Positions 51,711-59,818 of a stretch of 64,000 bases of DNA are shown one piece after another. Origin of the DNA: Pseudomonadota bacterium (lineage in GTDB: Bacteria; Myxococcota_A; Polyangia; Haliangiales; Haliangiaceae). The stretch is taken from the NCBI GenBank assembly GCA_022360315.1, contig JAKSDA010000438.1, positions 1-64,000 on the forward strand, read 5' to 3'. A program made the translations under genes and the position numbers. The notes under the pieces were generated by a model that did not search any database, was not told the DNA's origin, and was given only the letters and a program-made list of their open reading frames with translations. Every line of letters starts with the position of its first letter. Position 1 is the stretch's first letter.

Positions 51711-52796
51711 CTATCCTTTGATCGTCTTGTCGACGAATCGTTTGAGCAGATACCATTTGACGATGCGGATCTCGTCTTCCTCGGCCTCCCAGCCGTTTTC
51801 GATCATGCGCTCCATGAGCGGATCGATATCGGCGGCGGTTTCGGGCGGACTATTGTACACGTCTTCGAGCTCGTGACATTGCGAGCAGACATCCATGAAG
51901 GTCTCGGTTGCCTTGGTCTGGTCGATGGTTTCGGCGGACATACCCGACCCTCCGCCGTCGTCCTTGAGCATGACGCTCTGCTTGGCCGAGGCCTGCAGGG
52001 CCACTTTTTTCTCGTTTTCCATCGAGCGGATCTGCTTGAGCGATTTTTGCAGGTCCGGGGTAATGGCGACCAGGTAGGCGGTGACCTGCCATTGCTGCTC
52101 GGCGGTGATGGGATCGAATAGAGCCGGTTTATCGGCCATGCGGGTCACCGTGCGGAACCAGCCCGACGGGGTGCGCGGCTTGGCCAGAATGGTCTTGAGA
52201 TCGTGACAGCGCACGCAGTTGTTGAGCAGTACTGCGCGACCGCGGCGCAATCCTGTTTCGGTGGAAAGCTCGTCGAGGCTGGCCTCTTGAGGCAGACCGG
52301 CCCCAGGCAGAAGCCGAGTGACCCGCTCGACGTTGGTCGCGCTGTACACTCCACCGCCCGGTGCCGAGGCAGCGAGGGCTTTCTCCTGGAAAATAAACGG
52401 CACTGACAGGCCGATGAGCAGTACGGTGCCGAGCATGATGCCGGTGCCCAAATAGGGCATCCACTCCTCGAAATGGCGGAAAAACCGCATGATCGAGATT
52501 TTGATCAGGAGCAGAAAGCCGACCGAAATACCGAGTACGATGTGAGCCACGGTGCGGGCCGGGAATTCCACCTGATAGGTCCACAACCGCGGCACCATAT
52601 GCCACATGATGGCGATATACGTGAGCAGAAACAAATAGCCCAATACCCGGTGGGTGTACATGAGCGGCTTGGGAGCCTGGCTGGTCTTGGTTGCCTTGTC
52701 GAATGGGAACCCCCATAGCCAGTACATCAAAAACGTGGCACAGAATCCGAGACCGAGAAAAATAAGGCCGAGTTTGGCAATAGTAGCGCTGCTCAT
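51711..52796 (-). CDS. Membrane-anchored dihaem cytochrome c
   Basis: 361 aa. About four N-terminal helices (GLIFLGLGFCATFLMYWLW, VLGYLFLLTYIAIMWHMV, IVLGISVGFLLLIKI, MLGTVLLIGLSVPFIF) with histidines suggest a cytochrome b561/DUF4405-like membrane domain. The periplasmic part has two haem c motifs, CVRCH (near residue 192) and CSQCH (near 307), spaced by a helical linker. It probably passes electrons to or from the quinone pool. It is downstream of the adenylation gene on the same strand (125 bp gap); whether it serves that pathway is open. Confidence 0.9.
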   Translation of the reverse strand: MSSATIAKLGLIFLGLGFCATFLMYWLWGFPFDKATKTSQAPKPLMYTHRVLGYLFLLTYIAIMWHMVPRLWTYQVEFPARTVAHIVLGISVGFLLLIKISIMRFFRHFEEWMPYLGTGIMLGTVLLIGLSVPFIFQEKALAASAPGGGVYSATNVERVTRLLPGAGLPQEASLDELSTETGLRRGRAVLLNNCVRCHDLKTILAKPRTPSGWFRTVTRMADKPALFDPITAEQQWQVTAYLVAITPDLQKSLKQIRSMENEKKVALQASAKQSVMLKDDGGGSGMSAETIDQTKATETFMDVCSQCHELEDVYNSPPETAADIDPLMERMIENGWEAEEDEIRIVKWYLLKRFVDKTIKG

Positions 52797-52921
52797 CGAC
52801 GTGGTTGCTCCCTCTTGAGTGTTACCCTGATTGTCGCCCCGATGGCGGTACTCCGCTCGGTGCCGGTGTATACGCGTCCGGCGCTTCAGTGTTACGGGAA
52901 ATTTCTGCAGTATGATCCAGG

Positions 52922-54544
52922 TTAGGTCTGGCCGGGCAATTCTGTCCTGTCGTCGCTGGCGAGCAACTGGGCGCGCAGTGCCGAGCGATCGGTCTTGCCC
53001 GTAGAGGTACTAGGAAGCGCATCGCGTATATCCAGACTCGCCGGCATCATATAGGAAGGCAACCTGGCTCTGCAGGCGGCCAGGACCTTTTCTCGCACCA
53101 GGGTTGCCCCGGCGCGCGGGGTCACGAACGCGCACAGTCGATTGCCGATGGCCGGGTCGGGAATCGCCACCACAACCGCTCTGTCGACTCCACGGGCGGC
53201 GAGCAGCGCGCGTTCTACCTCGCCCATCTCGACGCGATAGCCCCGGGTCTTGATCAGCTGGTCGCCGCGGCCGACAAAGACGTAGTTGCCCTCGTCGTCG
53301 AGTGAGACGATATCGCCAGTACGATACACCCGCCCTCCGGTTACTGGCGAGCGGGGATCGGGGACGAATTTCTCGCCCGTGCGCCCGGCATCGCCGTAAT
53401 AACCCGCGGCTACCGTGGCGGCGCGGACGTAGAGCTCGCCTTGCTGTCCGGGCGATTCGATGACCTGGCCATCGGCGTCCAGCGCAAATACGTCGAAGTT
53501 GGGAAATGGCTTGCCGATGGGCACAACCGCTCGATCGTCCGAGGGCGTCGCGCCGACTCGGTAATAGGTCGAAGAATTGGCCTCGGTCTGGCCGTATACG
53601 TTGTAGAACTGCGCCGCCGGGATCTTCTGACACAGCTGGCGCAGAACCCGCACGGGCAGAATCTCGCCGGAAAAGATCACCACCCGCAGGCTGTCCCACG
53701 ACACTGCATCGAGTGCGCCCCGATCGTTCATCAGGGTCAGGGCAGAGGCGACCGAGTTCCAGATGGTGATGCGATACTCGTCGATGAACGCCGCCATCTT
53801 CCTGGCAAACGCCGAGAGATAGGACGGCAGGAGCACCACTGCCGCACCGGTCCGAGCTGCGACAAACAGGTCGAATACCGACAGGTCGAAGTGAAGCGGA
53901 GCGTGATTGGCCAGCCGATCGCGCTCGGTCACGGCGAAAAAATCGCCGCACATGGCGGCAAAGGCAAGTGCGTTGCGATGGGTCAGAGCGACTCCCTTGG
54001 CTTCCCCCGTCGAACCTGAAGTATGTAGAATATAAGCCAGATCCATGTCTGTTGGGGTCGCCTCCACGGCCCGTTGGCCCGACGTCCAGGCGCTCATCGC
54101 GAAACCGCGACAGGCGTTTTGCTGGGCTTGGGTTGGCTCTTCCGGAAGCACGATGTGCTCGATGGTCGCGCACGCCTCCCTGTCGTCCAGCATGGGCGCG
54201 ACCAGGTTGTTCAGGCAGTGGGCCGAAGTCACCAGATGAGCCACGCGGCAGTTGGCGATGATCTGCGCTGCGCGACCGGGCGGCGACAACGGATCGATCG
54301 GCACATAGGCAGCTCCCGCCTTGAGCACACCGTACAGGGCACAGATGGCGTCGATCGACTTTCTAAATGCCAGGGCCACAGGGGTGCCGATCCCGACTCC
54401 GAGCCCGGCCAGAGCGCGTGCGATCTCGTCCGACCTGCGGTCCAGTTCGGCATAGGTGATGGTCCGGTCGCGGTCGATCAGGGCCAGTCGATCGGGATGA
54501 GTGCCTGCGCTTTTGCGCAGGAGCTGGTGAACGAGATAATCCAT
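52922..54544 (-). CDS. Stand-alone amino-acid adenylation enzyme (aminoacyl-carrier protein ligase)
   Basis: 540 aa. It should activate an amino acid with ATP and load it onto a carrier protein. Motifs: A3 HTSGSTGEAKGV (174-185), A4 HFDLSVFDLF (219-228), A5 NVYGQTE (315-321), A7 YRTGD (407-411), A8 IKTRGYRVEMGEVE (431-444) and A10 Lys517 in STSTGK. There is no fused carrier or condensation domain. The FDLSVFDLF and TYY features recall the free-standing prolyl ligases of pyrrole pathways (PltF/RedM class), but residues 324-325 are Ser-Ser where I expect Val-Cys, so the substrate may differ. It is last of the set ectC-acp-dehydrogenase-ligase. Confidence 0.95.
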   Translation of the reverse strand: MDYLVHQLLRKSAGTHPDRLALIDRDRTITYAELDRRSDEIARALAGLGVGIGTPVALAFRKSIDAICALYGVLKAGAAYVPIDPLSPPGRAAQIIANCRVAHLVTSAHCLNNLVAPMLDDREACATIEHIVLPEEPTQAQQNACRGFAMSAWTSGQRAVEATPTDMDLAYILHTSGSTGEAKGVALTHRNALAFAAMCGDFFAVTERDRLANHAPLHFDLSVFDLFVAARTGAAVVLLPSYLSAFARKMAAFIDEYRITIWNSVASALTLMNDRGALDAVSWDSLRVVIFSGEILPVRVLRQLCQKIPAAQFYNVYGQTEANSSTYYRVGATPSDDRAVVPIGKPFPNFDVFALDADGQVIESPGQQGELYVRAATVAAGYYGDAGRTGEKFVPDPRSPVTGGRVYRTGDIVSLDDEGNYVFVGRGDQLIKTRGYRVEMGEVERALLAARGVDRAVVVAIPDPAIGNRLCAFVTPRAGATLVREKVLAACRARLPSYMMPASLDIRDALPSTSTGKTDRSALRAQLLASDDRTELPGQT

Positions 54545-54605
54545 ATGTCGCTACCTGGCTCGATCATATCGATCGAGCGAGCGAATAGCCGGCCGCCCGG
54601 GCCGG

Positions 54606-55751
54606 CTACACACCCAGCAATCTGGCGATGATATTGCGCTGGATCTCGGAGGTACCGGAATACAACCTGCTGCCCACTGCGTCGCGCAGATCGCGCTCGA
54701 CCTCGAACTCCGGTAAATAGCCCTTGCCGCCGTGGATCTGGATGGCATCGAGGCTCGAAGCAACATAGCTCTCGCTCACAAACAGTTTGGCAATGGCCGC
54801 CTCCATGTGGGCCCGCTTGCCCTGCGATTTGAGCCAGGCGACCTTGGCCAGGATCAGCTCGGCCAGTTCGATGCGCACTTTCATATCGGCCAGTTTGTGC
54901 GAGATGCCCTGAAACTCGGCGATCGGCTTGCCGAACTGCGTGCGGTGTTTGCTGTGGTGGATGCAGGTCTGCAATTGCCGCTGCATCGCGCCGAGGTGAC
55001 TGGCAAAGAGACAGCTCCGCTCCCATTCCATCTCCGCGTTAAAAATGGCGCTGCCCTGCCCGGGTCGGCCGAGCATGGCGGTCTCGGGTACCTCGCATCG
55101 GTCGAGCGAAAGCGTGCCGGTGGGCGAGGTCTTCAGTCCCATCTTGTCGACCGGCCCCGAGATGTGTAACCCCGGGGTATCCCTGGCGACCAGAAATGCG
55201 GAGATGCCAGCCCAACCCAGTTTGGGGTTGGTCGCGGCAAAGACCAGAAAAACGCCGGCGATCGGTGCGTTTGAGACGAACGTCTTGGTACCGTCGAGAA
55301 TATAGCGGTCGCCTTTTCTCACCGCGGTGGTGCGCAGGGCAAAGGCGTCTGAACCGGCCTCGGCCTCGGTCACAGCGTGGCCACCGACGATCGTGCCCGC
55401 GACCATACCGGGCAGATAGGCCTGTTTTTGCTCCTCGCTGCCAAATTGCACGATCGGCATCTCGCACGTCCACATGTGCGAATTGAGTGTGAACAGAAGG
55501 CCGCTGTCGCGACACCCGTAGCCGAGCGCCTGCATGGCCACCATGCACATCACCGCGTCCTCGCCGCGACCGCCGTAGCGCTCGGGAACGGGCAGCCCTT
55601 GAATGCCGAACGCGGCGCTTTTTTTCCATCCCTGCCAGAAGAACTCGCCGGCATGTTCGCGCCCGCGCATGTCGCCACCCAGCTCGCTCTCGGCGAACTC
55701 GATGAGCGACTGCTTGAGCTCGCTCTGTTTTTTTGTCAGCGCAAAGTCCAC
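54606..55751 (-). CDS. Acyl-CoA dehydrogenase-like flavoenzyme (probable aminoacyl-carrier oxidase)
   Basis: 381 aa, normal family length. FAD/substrate motifs: AVTEAEAGSDA (126-136), DGTKTFVSN (153-161), HGGKGYLPEFEVERDLRD (340-357) and the end YSGTSEIQRNIIARLLG. The usual catalytic Glu of YEGT is Ser365 here; a Glu at 244 in MEWERSC sits where isovaleryl-CoA dehydrogenase and prolyl-carrier dehydrogenases place their base. Next to a free adenylation enzyme and carrier protein, this favours alpha-beta oxidation of a carrier-bound amino acid over fatty acid degradation. It lies 36 bp downstream of acp, 61 bp upstream of the ligase gene. Confidence 0.94.
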   Translation of the reverse strand: MDFALTKKQSELKQSLIEFAESELGGDMRGREHAGEFFWQGWKKSAAFGIQGLPVPERYGGRGEDAVMCMVAMQALGYGCRDSGLLFTLNSHMWTCEMPIVQFGSEEQKQAYLPGMVAGTIVGGHAVTEAEAGSDAFALRTTAVRKGDRYILDGTKTFVSNAPIAGVFLVFAATNPKLGWAGISAFLVARDTPGLHISGPVDKMGLKTSPTGTLSLDRCEVPETAMLGRPGQGSAIFNAEMEWERSCLFASHLGAMQRQLQTCIHHSKHRTQFGKPIAEFQGISHKLADMKVRIELAELILAKVAWLKSQGKRAHMEAAIAKLFVSESYVASSLDAIQIHGGKGYLPEFEVERDLRDAVGSRLYSGTSEIQRNIIARLLGV

Positions 55752-55787
55752 AAAAACTCCCGGCGATGCGCGATCCCACCGCTGCGA

Positions 55788-56066
55788 TCAGCTCGGTTGA
55801 GCCGGCCGGTCAGATCGCTCCAGCCGGTCGTGAATCATCTGTGCAATGGCAGTGATCGTCTCGTAGTTCTCGGGTTCGAAGTCGGCATCCGATATGTTTA
55901 CCCCGAAGCGGCTCTCGATGTACTCGTTGAGTCGCGTGATACTCATGGAATCCAAAATGCCCCCATCGAGGAGAGATTCACGGTCGTCAATTGCAGCGCC
56001 GTGCCGGAGTTCGCTTTCGATGAAACTGCGCAATGCACCCTGGATGCTTTCGATACCTTGGTTCAT
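55788..56066 (-). CDS. Stand-alone acyl/peptidyl carrier protein
   Basis: About 92 aa from the ATG at 56066 (MNQGIESIQGALRSF). GGILDSMSITRL contains the Ser that takes 4'-phosphopantetheine; the helices before and after match carrier proteins of secondary metabolism more than fatty acid AcpP (which has a DSLD motif). Acidic, as usual. The in-frame start at 56084 is possible but adds six residues only. It lies between ectC (40 bp) and the dehydrogenase gene (36 bp), so its cargo is very likely loaded by the adenylation enzyme at 52922. Confidence 0.92.
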   Translation of the reverse strand: MNQGIESIQGALRSFIESELRHGAAIDDRESLLDGGILDSMSITRLNEYIESRFGVNISDADFEPENYETITAIAQMIHDRLERSDRPAQPS

Positions 56067-56106
56067 GGTACGTCCGGTGGCCACAGCTCGGGCCTCCGCT
56101 CAATGT

Positions 56107-56487
56107 TCAGTAGTACGAGGCCGTGCCGCTCGCGAGACTGTGTGACTCAAGACCGTGCAACGCCGGCGCAAAAACACAGATCAGACGCATGGTGGTTCTG
56201 GCCCGCAAATAGTGTTTGTCGTGCTTGTCCAGAGCGTACATGGTGCCGACCTCGATCGGGTAGCGATTGCCGTCCATATCCTCGACCTCGCCTTCTCCCT
56301 CGATGCAATAACACGCCTCCATGTGGTTCTTGTACTCGAGCAACGACTCGGAACCGGCTCGAATCACGGTATCGGTAAGTGTATAGCCCATGCCATCCTC
56401 GAGGGTCAGAAAGCGCCGGCTCTGGCCGTTGCCCCACGCCACGTCTCGCTCAGTTCCGATCAGATCGCTGAGTCTCCGGACAATCAT
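56107..56487 (-). CDS. ectC: Orphan ectoine synthase homologue (EctC, cupin fold)
   Basis: 126 aa, normal EctC length. MIVRRLSDLIGTERDV, KNHMEACYCIEGEGEVED and ALDKHDKHYLRA are diagnostic. The iron ligands of characterised EctC (Glu57, Tyr84, His92) are present at identical numbering, as are Tyr52 and His55. The Trp at position 21 of typical EctC is Gly here. EctC closes the ring of N-gamma-acetyl-diaminobutyrate to ectoine, and side reactions with other amides are known. There is no ectA, ectB or ask in the window, and it heads the set acp-dehydrogenase-adenylation ligase. A different cyclisation substrate is therefore likely. Confidence 0.92.
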   Translation of the reverse strand: MIVRRLSDLIGTERDVAWGNGQSRRFLTLEDGMGYTLTDTVIRAGSESLLEYKNHMEACYCIEGEGEVEDMDGNRYPIEVGTMYALDKHDKHYLRARTTMRLICVFAPALHGLESHSLASGTASYY

Positions 56488-56610
56488 TTCGCTCTATTAT
56501 GCCCCCCCGATGCATGGATTGGCGAGTTGGCATCGCGGATAATTGGCGCGCGGCGCGCTGCCAACCCCGCGTCCCGGGTCTGCTCGTCTTATGGTATGAC
56601 CTCGCACCAC

Positions 56611-56626
56611 ATGCAACACGTTGCAT
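56611..56626. promoter_or_regulatory. LacI/GalR-like operator ATGCAAC-AC-GTTGCAT
   Basis: A perfect 7-bp inverted repeat with a 2-bp centre in the ~200-bp region between divergent ectC (start 56487) and the membrane protein gene (start 56687). The TGCAA..TTGCA form is typical of LacI-family operators. No LacI-type gene is in the window, so the regulator would be elsewhere. Confidence 0.4.
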
Positions 56627-56686
56627 TTCACTCCGGAAGGTTCAGATGATCGGTCGGGACTGGCCAGAGCGGTGCGCGAGGAGATC

Positions 56687-58201
56687 ATGACCGCGACGCG
56701 GGCGGGTACATATCCGGGTGCGGCAGCGGGGCGCTGGCTCTACGGGCTTTTGTGGATCGCCGTCGCGGTGCTCCTGTGCACTCCCATATGGCTCACTTCG
56801 ATACCGCCGCTGTCCGAACTCCACGATCACCTGGCCCGGCTTTCCATCGTGAGCCAGTACGACTCGATCGCGTCCTTTCGGGATACCTATCGGATCGACT
56901 GGGGGCTCTATCCCAACCTGGCAATCGAGCTTTTCGGACTGCCGCTCTTGTCGCTGTTCTCGCCCGACGAGGTGGCCAAGCTGTTTCTGACTGTCACGGT
57001 TCTTCTGTGGCACAGCGGCACCGCGATGTTTTCCCAGGCGGTTCGCGGCCGGATGAGCTGGCGGGCCCTGATCGCGTCGTTTTTCGTCTACAACCAGCAG
57101 TTCTTGCACGGCGAGTGCAACTTTGTCTTTTCCATGGGATTGTGCCTTCACGCTCTGTCGCTGTGGATTGCCAATCGCAAGCGCTTTGGCCTGGCCAGTG
57201 CAGTCGCCATAACCCTCGTGGCGACGTCGGCATTTGTTGCCCATCTCTTTGGATTTGCCATTTTCGTTGCCGCGACGGTTGCCATGACGCTGTCGCGATT
57301 GGCCCGCAGGCGCACGGTCGAGCCCAACCTGGTCGTCGGCCTGCTGCCGCTGATTCCGGGCACGGTTCTGTCGGCCCTGCTCATCGCCGGAGTCGTGGGC
57401 AGCCCGCCCGATCTCGGAGCGGGCGTGTTGTATGCCCCATTGAGCCACACAGTGCGCAACTCCTTGACCGTACTCACCGGCTACGATGTCGCCACCGATA
57501 TCGCGTCTGTGGGGGTGATCTGTCTGCTCGCTGCCATCGTGCTCATCATGCGCACCGAACTGGCATTTCGGGTCGATCTTCTGGTCGCCGGGCTGTTTGT
57601 CGGCGGCCTCTACTGGGTATTTCCATCGGACGTCGCGGCCGGCCAGGCAGTCAACGTGCATTTTGCCCTGGGCGCGTATCTGTTCATCTTGTTTTCACTC
57701 GACATCCGCGTCTCAGCGCGGGTGAGAAACGCGATCATCCTCGCTGTGTGTCTGCTCTTTGCGGTGCGCACCGGGACCACGGCCGCCTACTGGGTCGAAC
57801 TCGACCGCGAGTATCGCGTTCACCTCGACGCGTTCAAATCCATCGACAGAGGATCGGCCGTGTACGCGTTGTACTTCACCGCAGAGCCCGAGCTGTTCAA
57901 CGCCCGCCGGGTCCACACCCACGCTCTGCTCCACACCATCAGCATGGCCGCTCTGTACCGCGAGGCCAGGGTCTCGTCTCTGGTCGGCGTGCCCGGTTGG
58001 CACCTGTTGCTTCGCCGCCAGTGGACGGACCGGTCCCCGCGCTTTGCCGACGATTCGGAGCCGTCCATTCCATGGGACGACATTGCTGAACAATACCAGT
58101 ATGTGTGGGCCTGCCGGGCTCCCGAGCAGATCCTGGCCCCGCTCGCCGCGCGCGCCACCCTGACCGCGCAAACCGCCATGTGCCGGCTCTATCGCCTGTG
58201 A
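56687..58201 (+). CDS. Polytopic membrane protein, GT-C glycosyltransferase-like
   Basis: About 504 aa from the ATG at 56687, preceded by GAGGAG; a TTG at 56621 in frame is less likely. About 10-11 hydrophobic helices. The first extracytoplasmic loop has PPLSELHDHLARLSIV, resembling the acidic/His loop of GT-C-fold glycosyl- or phospho-transferases, and the C-terminal ~150 residues are soluble. The family is not certain; a transporter is the other option. It is the first rightward gene, divergent from ectC, and precedes the PP-loop gene by about 320 bp. Confidence 0.87.
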   Translation: MTATRAGTYPGAAAGRWLYGLLWIAVAVLLCTPIWLTSIPPLSELHDHLARLSIVSQYDSIASFRDTYRIDWGLYPNLAIELFGLPLLSLFSPDEVAKLFLTVTVLLWHSGTAMFSQAVRGRMSWRALIASFFVYNQQFLHGECNFVFSMGLCLHALSLWIANRKRFGLASAVAITLVATSAFVAHLFGFAIFVAATVAMTLSRLARRRTVEPNLVVGLLPLIPGTVLSALLIAGVVGSPPDLGAGVLYAPLSHTVRNSLTVLTGYDVATDIASVGVICLLAAIVLIMRTELAFRVDLLVAGLFVGGLYWVFPSDVAAGQAVNVHFALGAYLFILFSLDIRVSARVRNAIILAVCLLFAVRTGTTAAYWVELDREYRVHLDAFKSIDRGSAVYALYFTAEPELFNARRVHTHALLHTISMAALYREARVSSLVGVPGWHLLLRRQWTDRSPRFADDSEPSIPWDDIAEQYQYVWACRAPEQILAPLAARATLTAQTAMCRLYRL

Positions 58202-58520
58202 ATGACCTGGCCACCGCGTGGTCAGCCGACCTGTGACAACCACCTCATCACGCCTGGGCAGGAAAATCAGTCAGCTACTATCGGCGTTGCGACTTCGATC
58301 CAGTATTGGCCTGGATCGGCATAAACGTGTCACACTGATCTGTTCGCGGATCAAGAAGGGCAACAGGATGAGGTGTAGGGAAATTGCGGTCAGTGTAGGT
58401 TGAAGGCTTGGCGGCAGAATTGTGCCGTCCAACATACAAATCGTATCAGACGAGGTCGACCGGTACCACGTCGGGTTCATGGCAGATTTGACCCCAGGAT
58501 TGACAAATTCTCAGGGAGGG
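58202..58520. other. Intergenic region before the PP-loop gene
   Basis: 319 bp with no supported gene. The PP-loop frame is open from 58422 but its first 33 codons look non-coding. AGGGAGGG at about 58513-58520 is a strong ribosome site, better spaced for the ATG at 58530 than for that at 58521. Confidence 0.45.
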
Positions 58521-59702
58521 ATGAGCAATATGCTTACCAGCGATCAACGAGTTTCAGAGTGCAATGAGTTTATAGGCTATGCCTTGCACCAGTTCCCCGG
58601 GCAGTGCGAGCGTGGTCTTGCCAAATCCATCACGCGGTGCAAACGGTGTATTGCCTCACCTCTTTTCGCTCGTATTGAAGATGGATTGTGTGAATTGTGC
58701 CGGGCTGGTGATTCGGCCGTATCGGCTGCTGGCCAGGCGGCAGCCGACGAAGACGAGCGGGCCGAGCTGCACGGCATTCTGCAAGCCGCCTGTGGTCGCG
58801 GACCGGCTGACTACGACGCACTGGTGATGTTCAGCGGCGGCAAAGACAGCACGTATCTGGTTCACAAGCTGCGCGCGGACTATCCGACTCTTCGCATTCT
58901 CGCCCTCACCATTGACAGTGGGTTTGCCAGTAGCGTTGCCATGCAACATGTCAGCACGGTCAGCGCCAGCCTCGACGGTGTCGACAGCATGGTCATGCGA
59001 CCCCACAGGGATCTGTTTTACCGCGCATTTCGCCATGCCTTGACTCACCCCAAACCGGGTAGTTGTTACCTCACCATCGATTTGCTCGACGGTGAGTTGA
59101 CCTTTGACATCGGTCGCAACCTCGCTGCCTCCATGAGCATTCCGCTCTTTCTTGCCGGCACCTCGCCGGCGCAACTGAGGCTTCTGCACAAGCTCGACTG
59201 GTTCGAGCGCCCCCGTGACATCATGCTGGCCAGACGCACGCATACCACCGGCGGGTATGCCGTGACTGAACTGTCGAAAGAAGATGCCCTGCACTATTGG
59301 TGGGACGGAACCAGGTGGCCAGCCGAGCGTGTACCGCGAAACATTTTACCGTATCACGCCTGGGGCTACGACGAGCAGTTCATCAAGAGCGAGGTGGTTC
59401 GTCTGGGGTATATTGAAGAGGGGTTTGACAATCCACTGATCACCAATAACACACTGATTCCGCTCATGGTGTGCATTGATATTACCCGCCTGGGCTATTG
59501 TGGCTTCGAGCCGGAATTTGCCCTGCTCATCCGGGACGGCAAGGCCGATCGCACTCTGTGGCGAAACCTCTTCGATGCCGCAGCACACCTGGCCGAAAAA
59601 GGGCAATTCTTGCCAAAATGCGTGGATGATGTCCTCGCACAGCTCGATTTGAGCCGGGACCAACTCGGTATACCGCACCCCCGTGCACCGGGGTTTGAAT
59701 GA
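58521..59702 (+). CDS. PP-loop ATPase, N-acetyl-sugar amidotransferase-like
   Basis: About 393 aa (390 if the ATG at 58530 is used, which has better spacing to AGGGAGGG). An N-terminal zinc ribbon (CKRCIASPLF...DGLCELC) precedes the PP-loop ATP-pyrophosphatase motif VMFSGGKDSTYLVHKL. This layout matches the WbpG/PseA/adenine-nucleotide-hydrolase-like family, which adenylates a substrate carboxyl or amide and transfers ammonia or sulphur. A glutaminase partner is not visible here. It lies 116 bp before the GNAT-like gene on the same strand. In the context of the ectC locus it could make the amide or amidine that EctC uses, or tailor the product. Confidence 0.9.
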   Translation: MSNMLTSDQRVSECNEFIGYALHQFPGQCERGLAKSITRCKRCIASPLFARIEDGLCELCRAGDSAVSAAGQAAADEDERAELHGILQAACGRGPADYDALVMFSGGKDSTYLVHKLRADYPTLRILALTIDSGFASSVAMQHVSTVSASLDGVDSMVMRPHRDLFYRAFRHALTHPKPGSCYLTIDLLDGELTFDIGRNLAASMSIPLFLAGTSPAQLRLLHKLDWFERPRDIMLARRTHTTGGYAVTELSKEDALHYWWDGTRWPAERVPRNILPYHAWGYDEQFIKSEVVRLGYIEEGFDNPLITNNTLIPLMVCIDITRLGYCGFEPEFALLIRDGKADRTLWRNLFDAAAHLAEKGQFLPKCVDDVLAQLDLSRDQLGIPHPRAPGFE

Positions 59703-59818
59703 CGTCATGCAGTCTGATCTGGTCCGGGAGCTACAGCGCGATACCCATTGAATCTCATGAAACATCACATTGATATGTCTAACGAAATAGAATTATCACC
59801 ACAGAAGGATTTTGGGAG

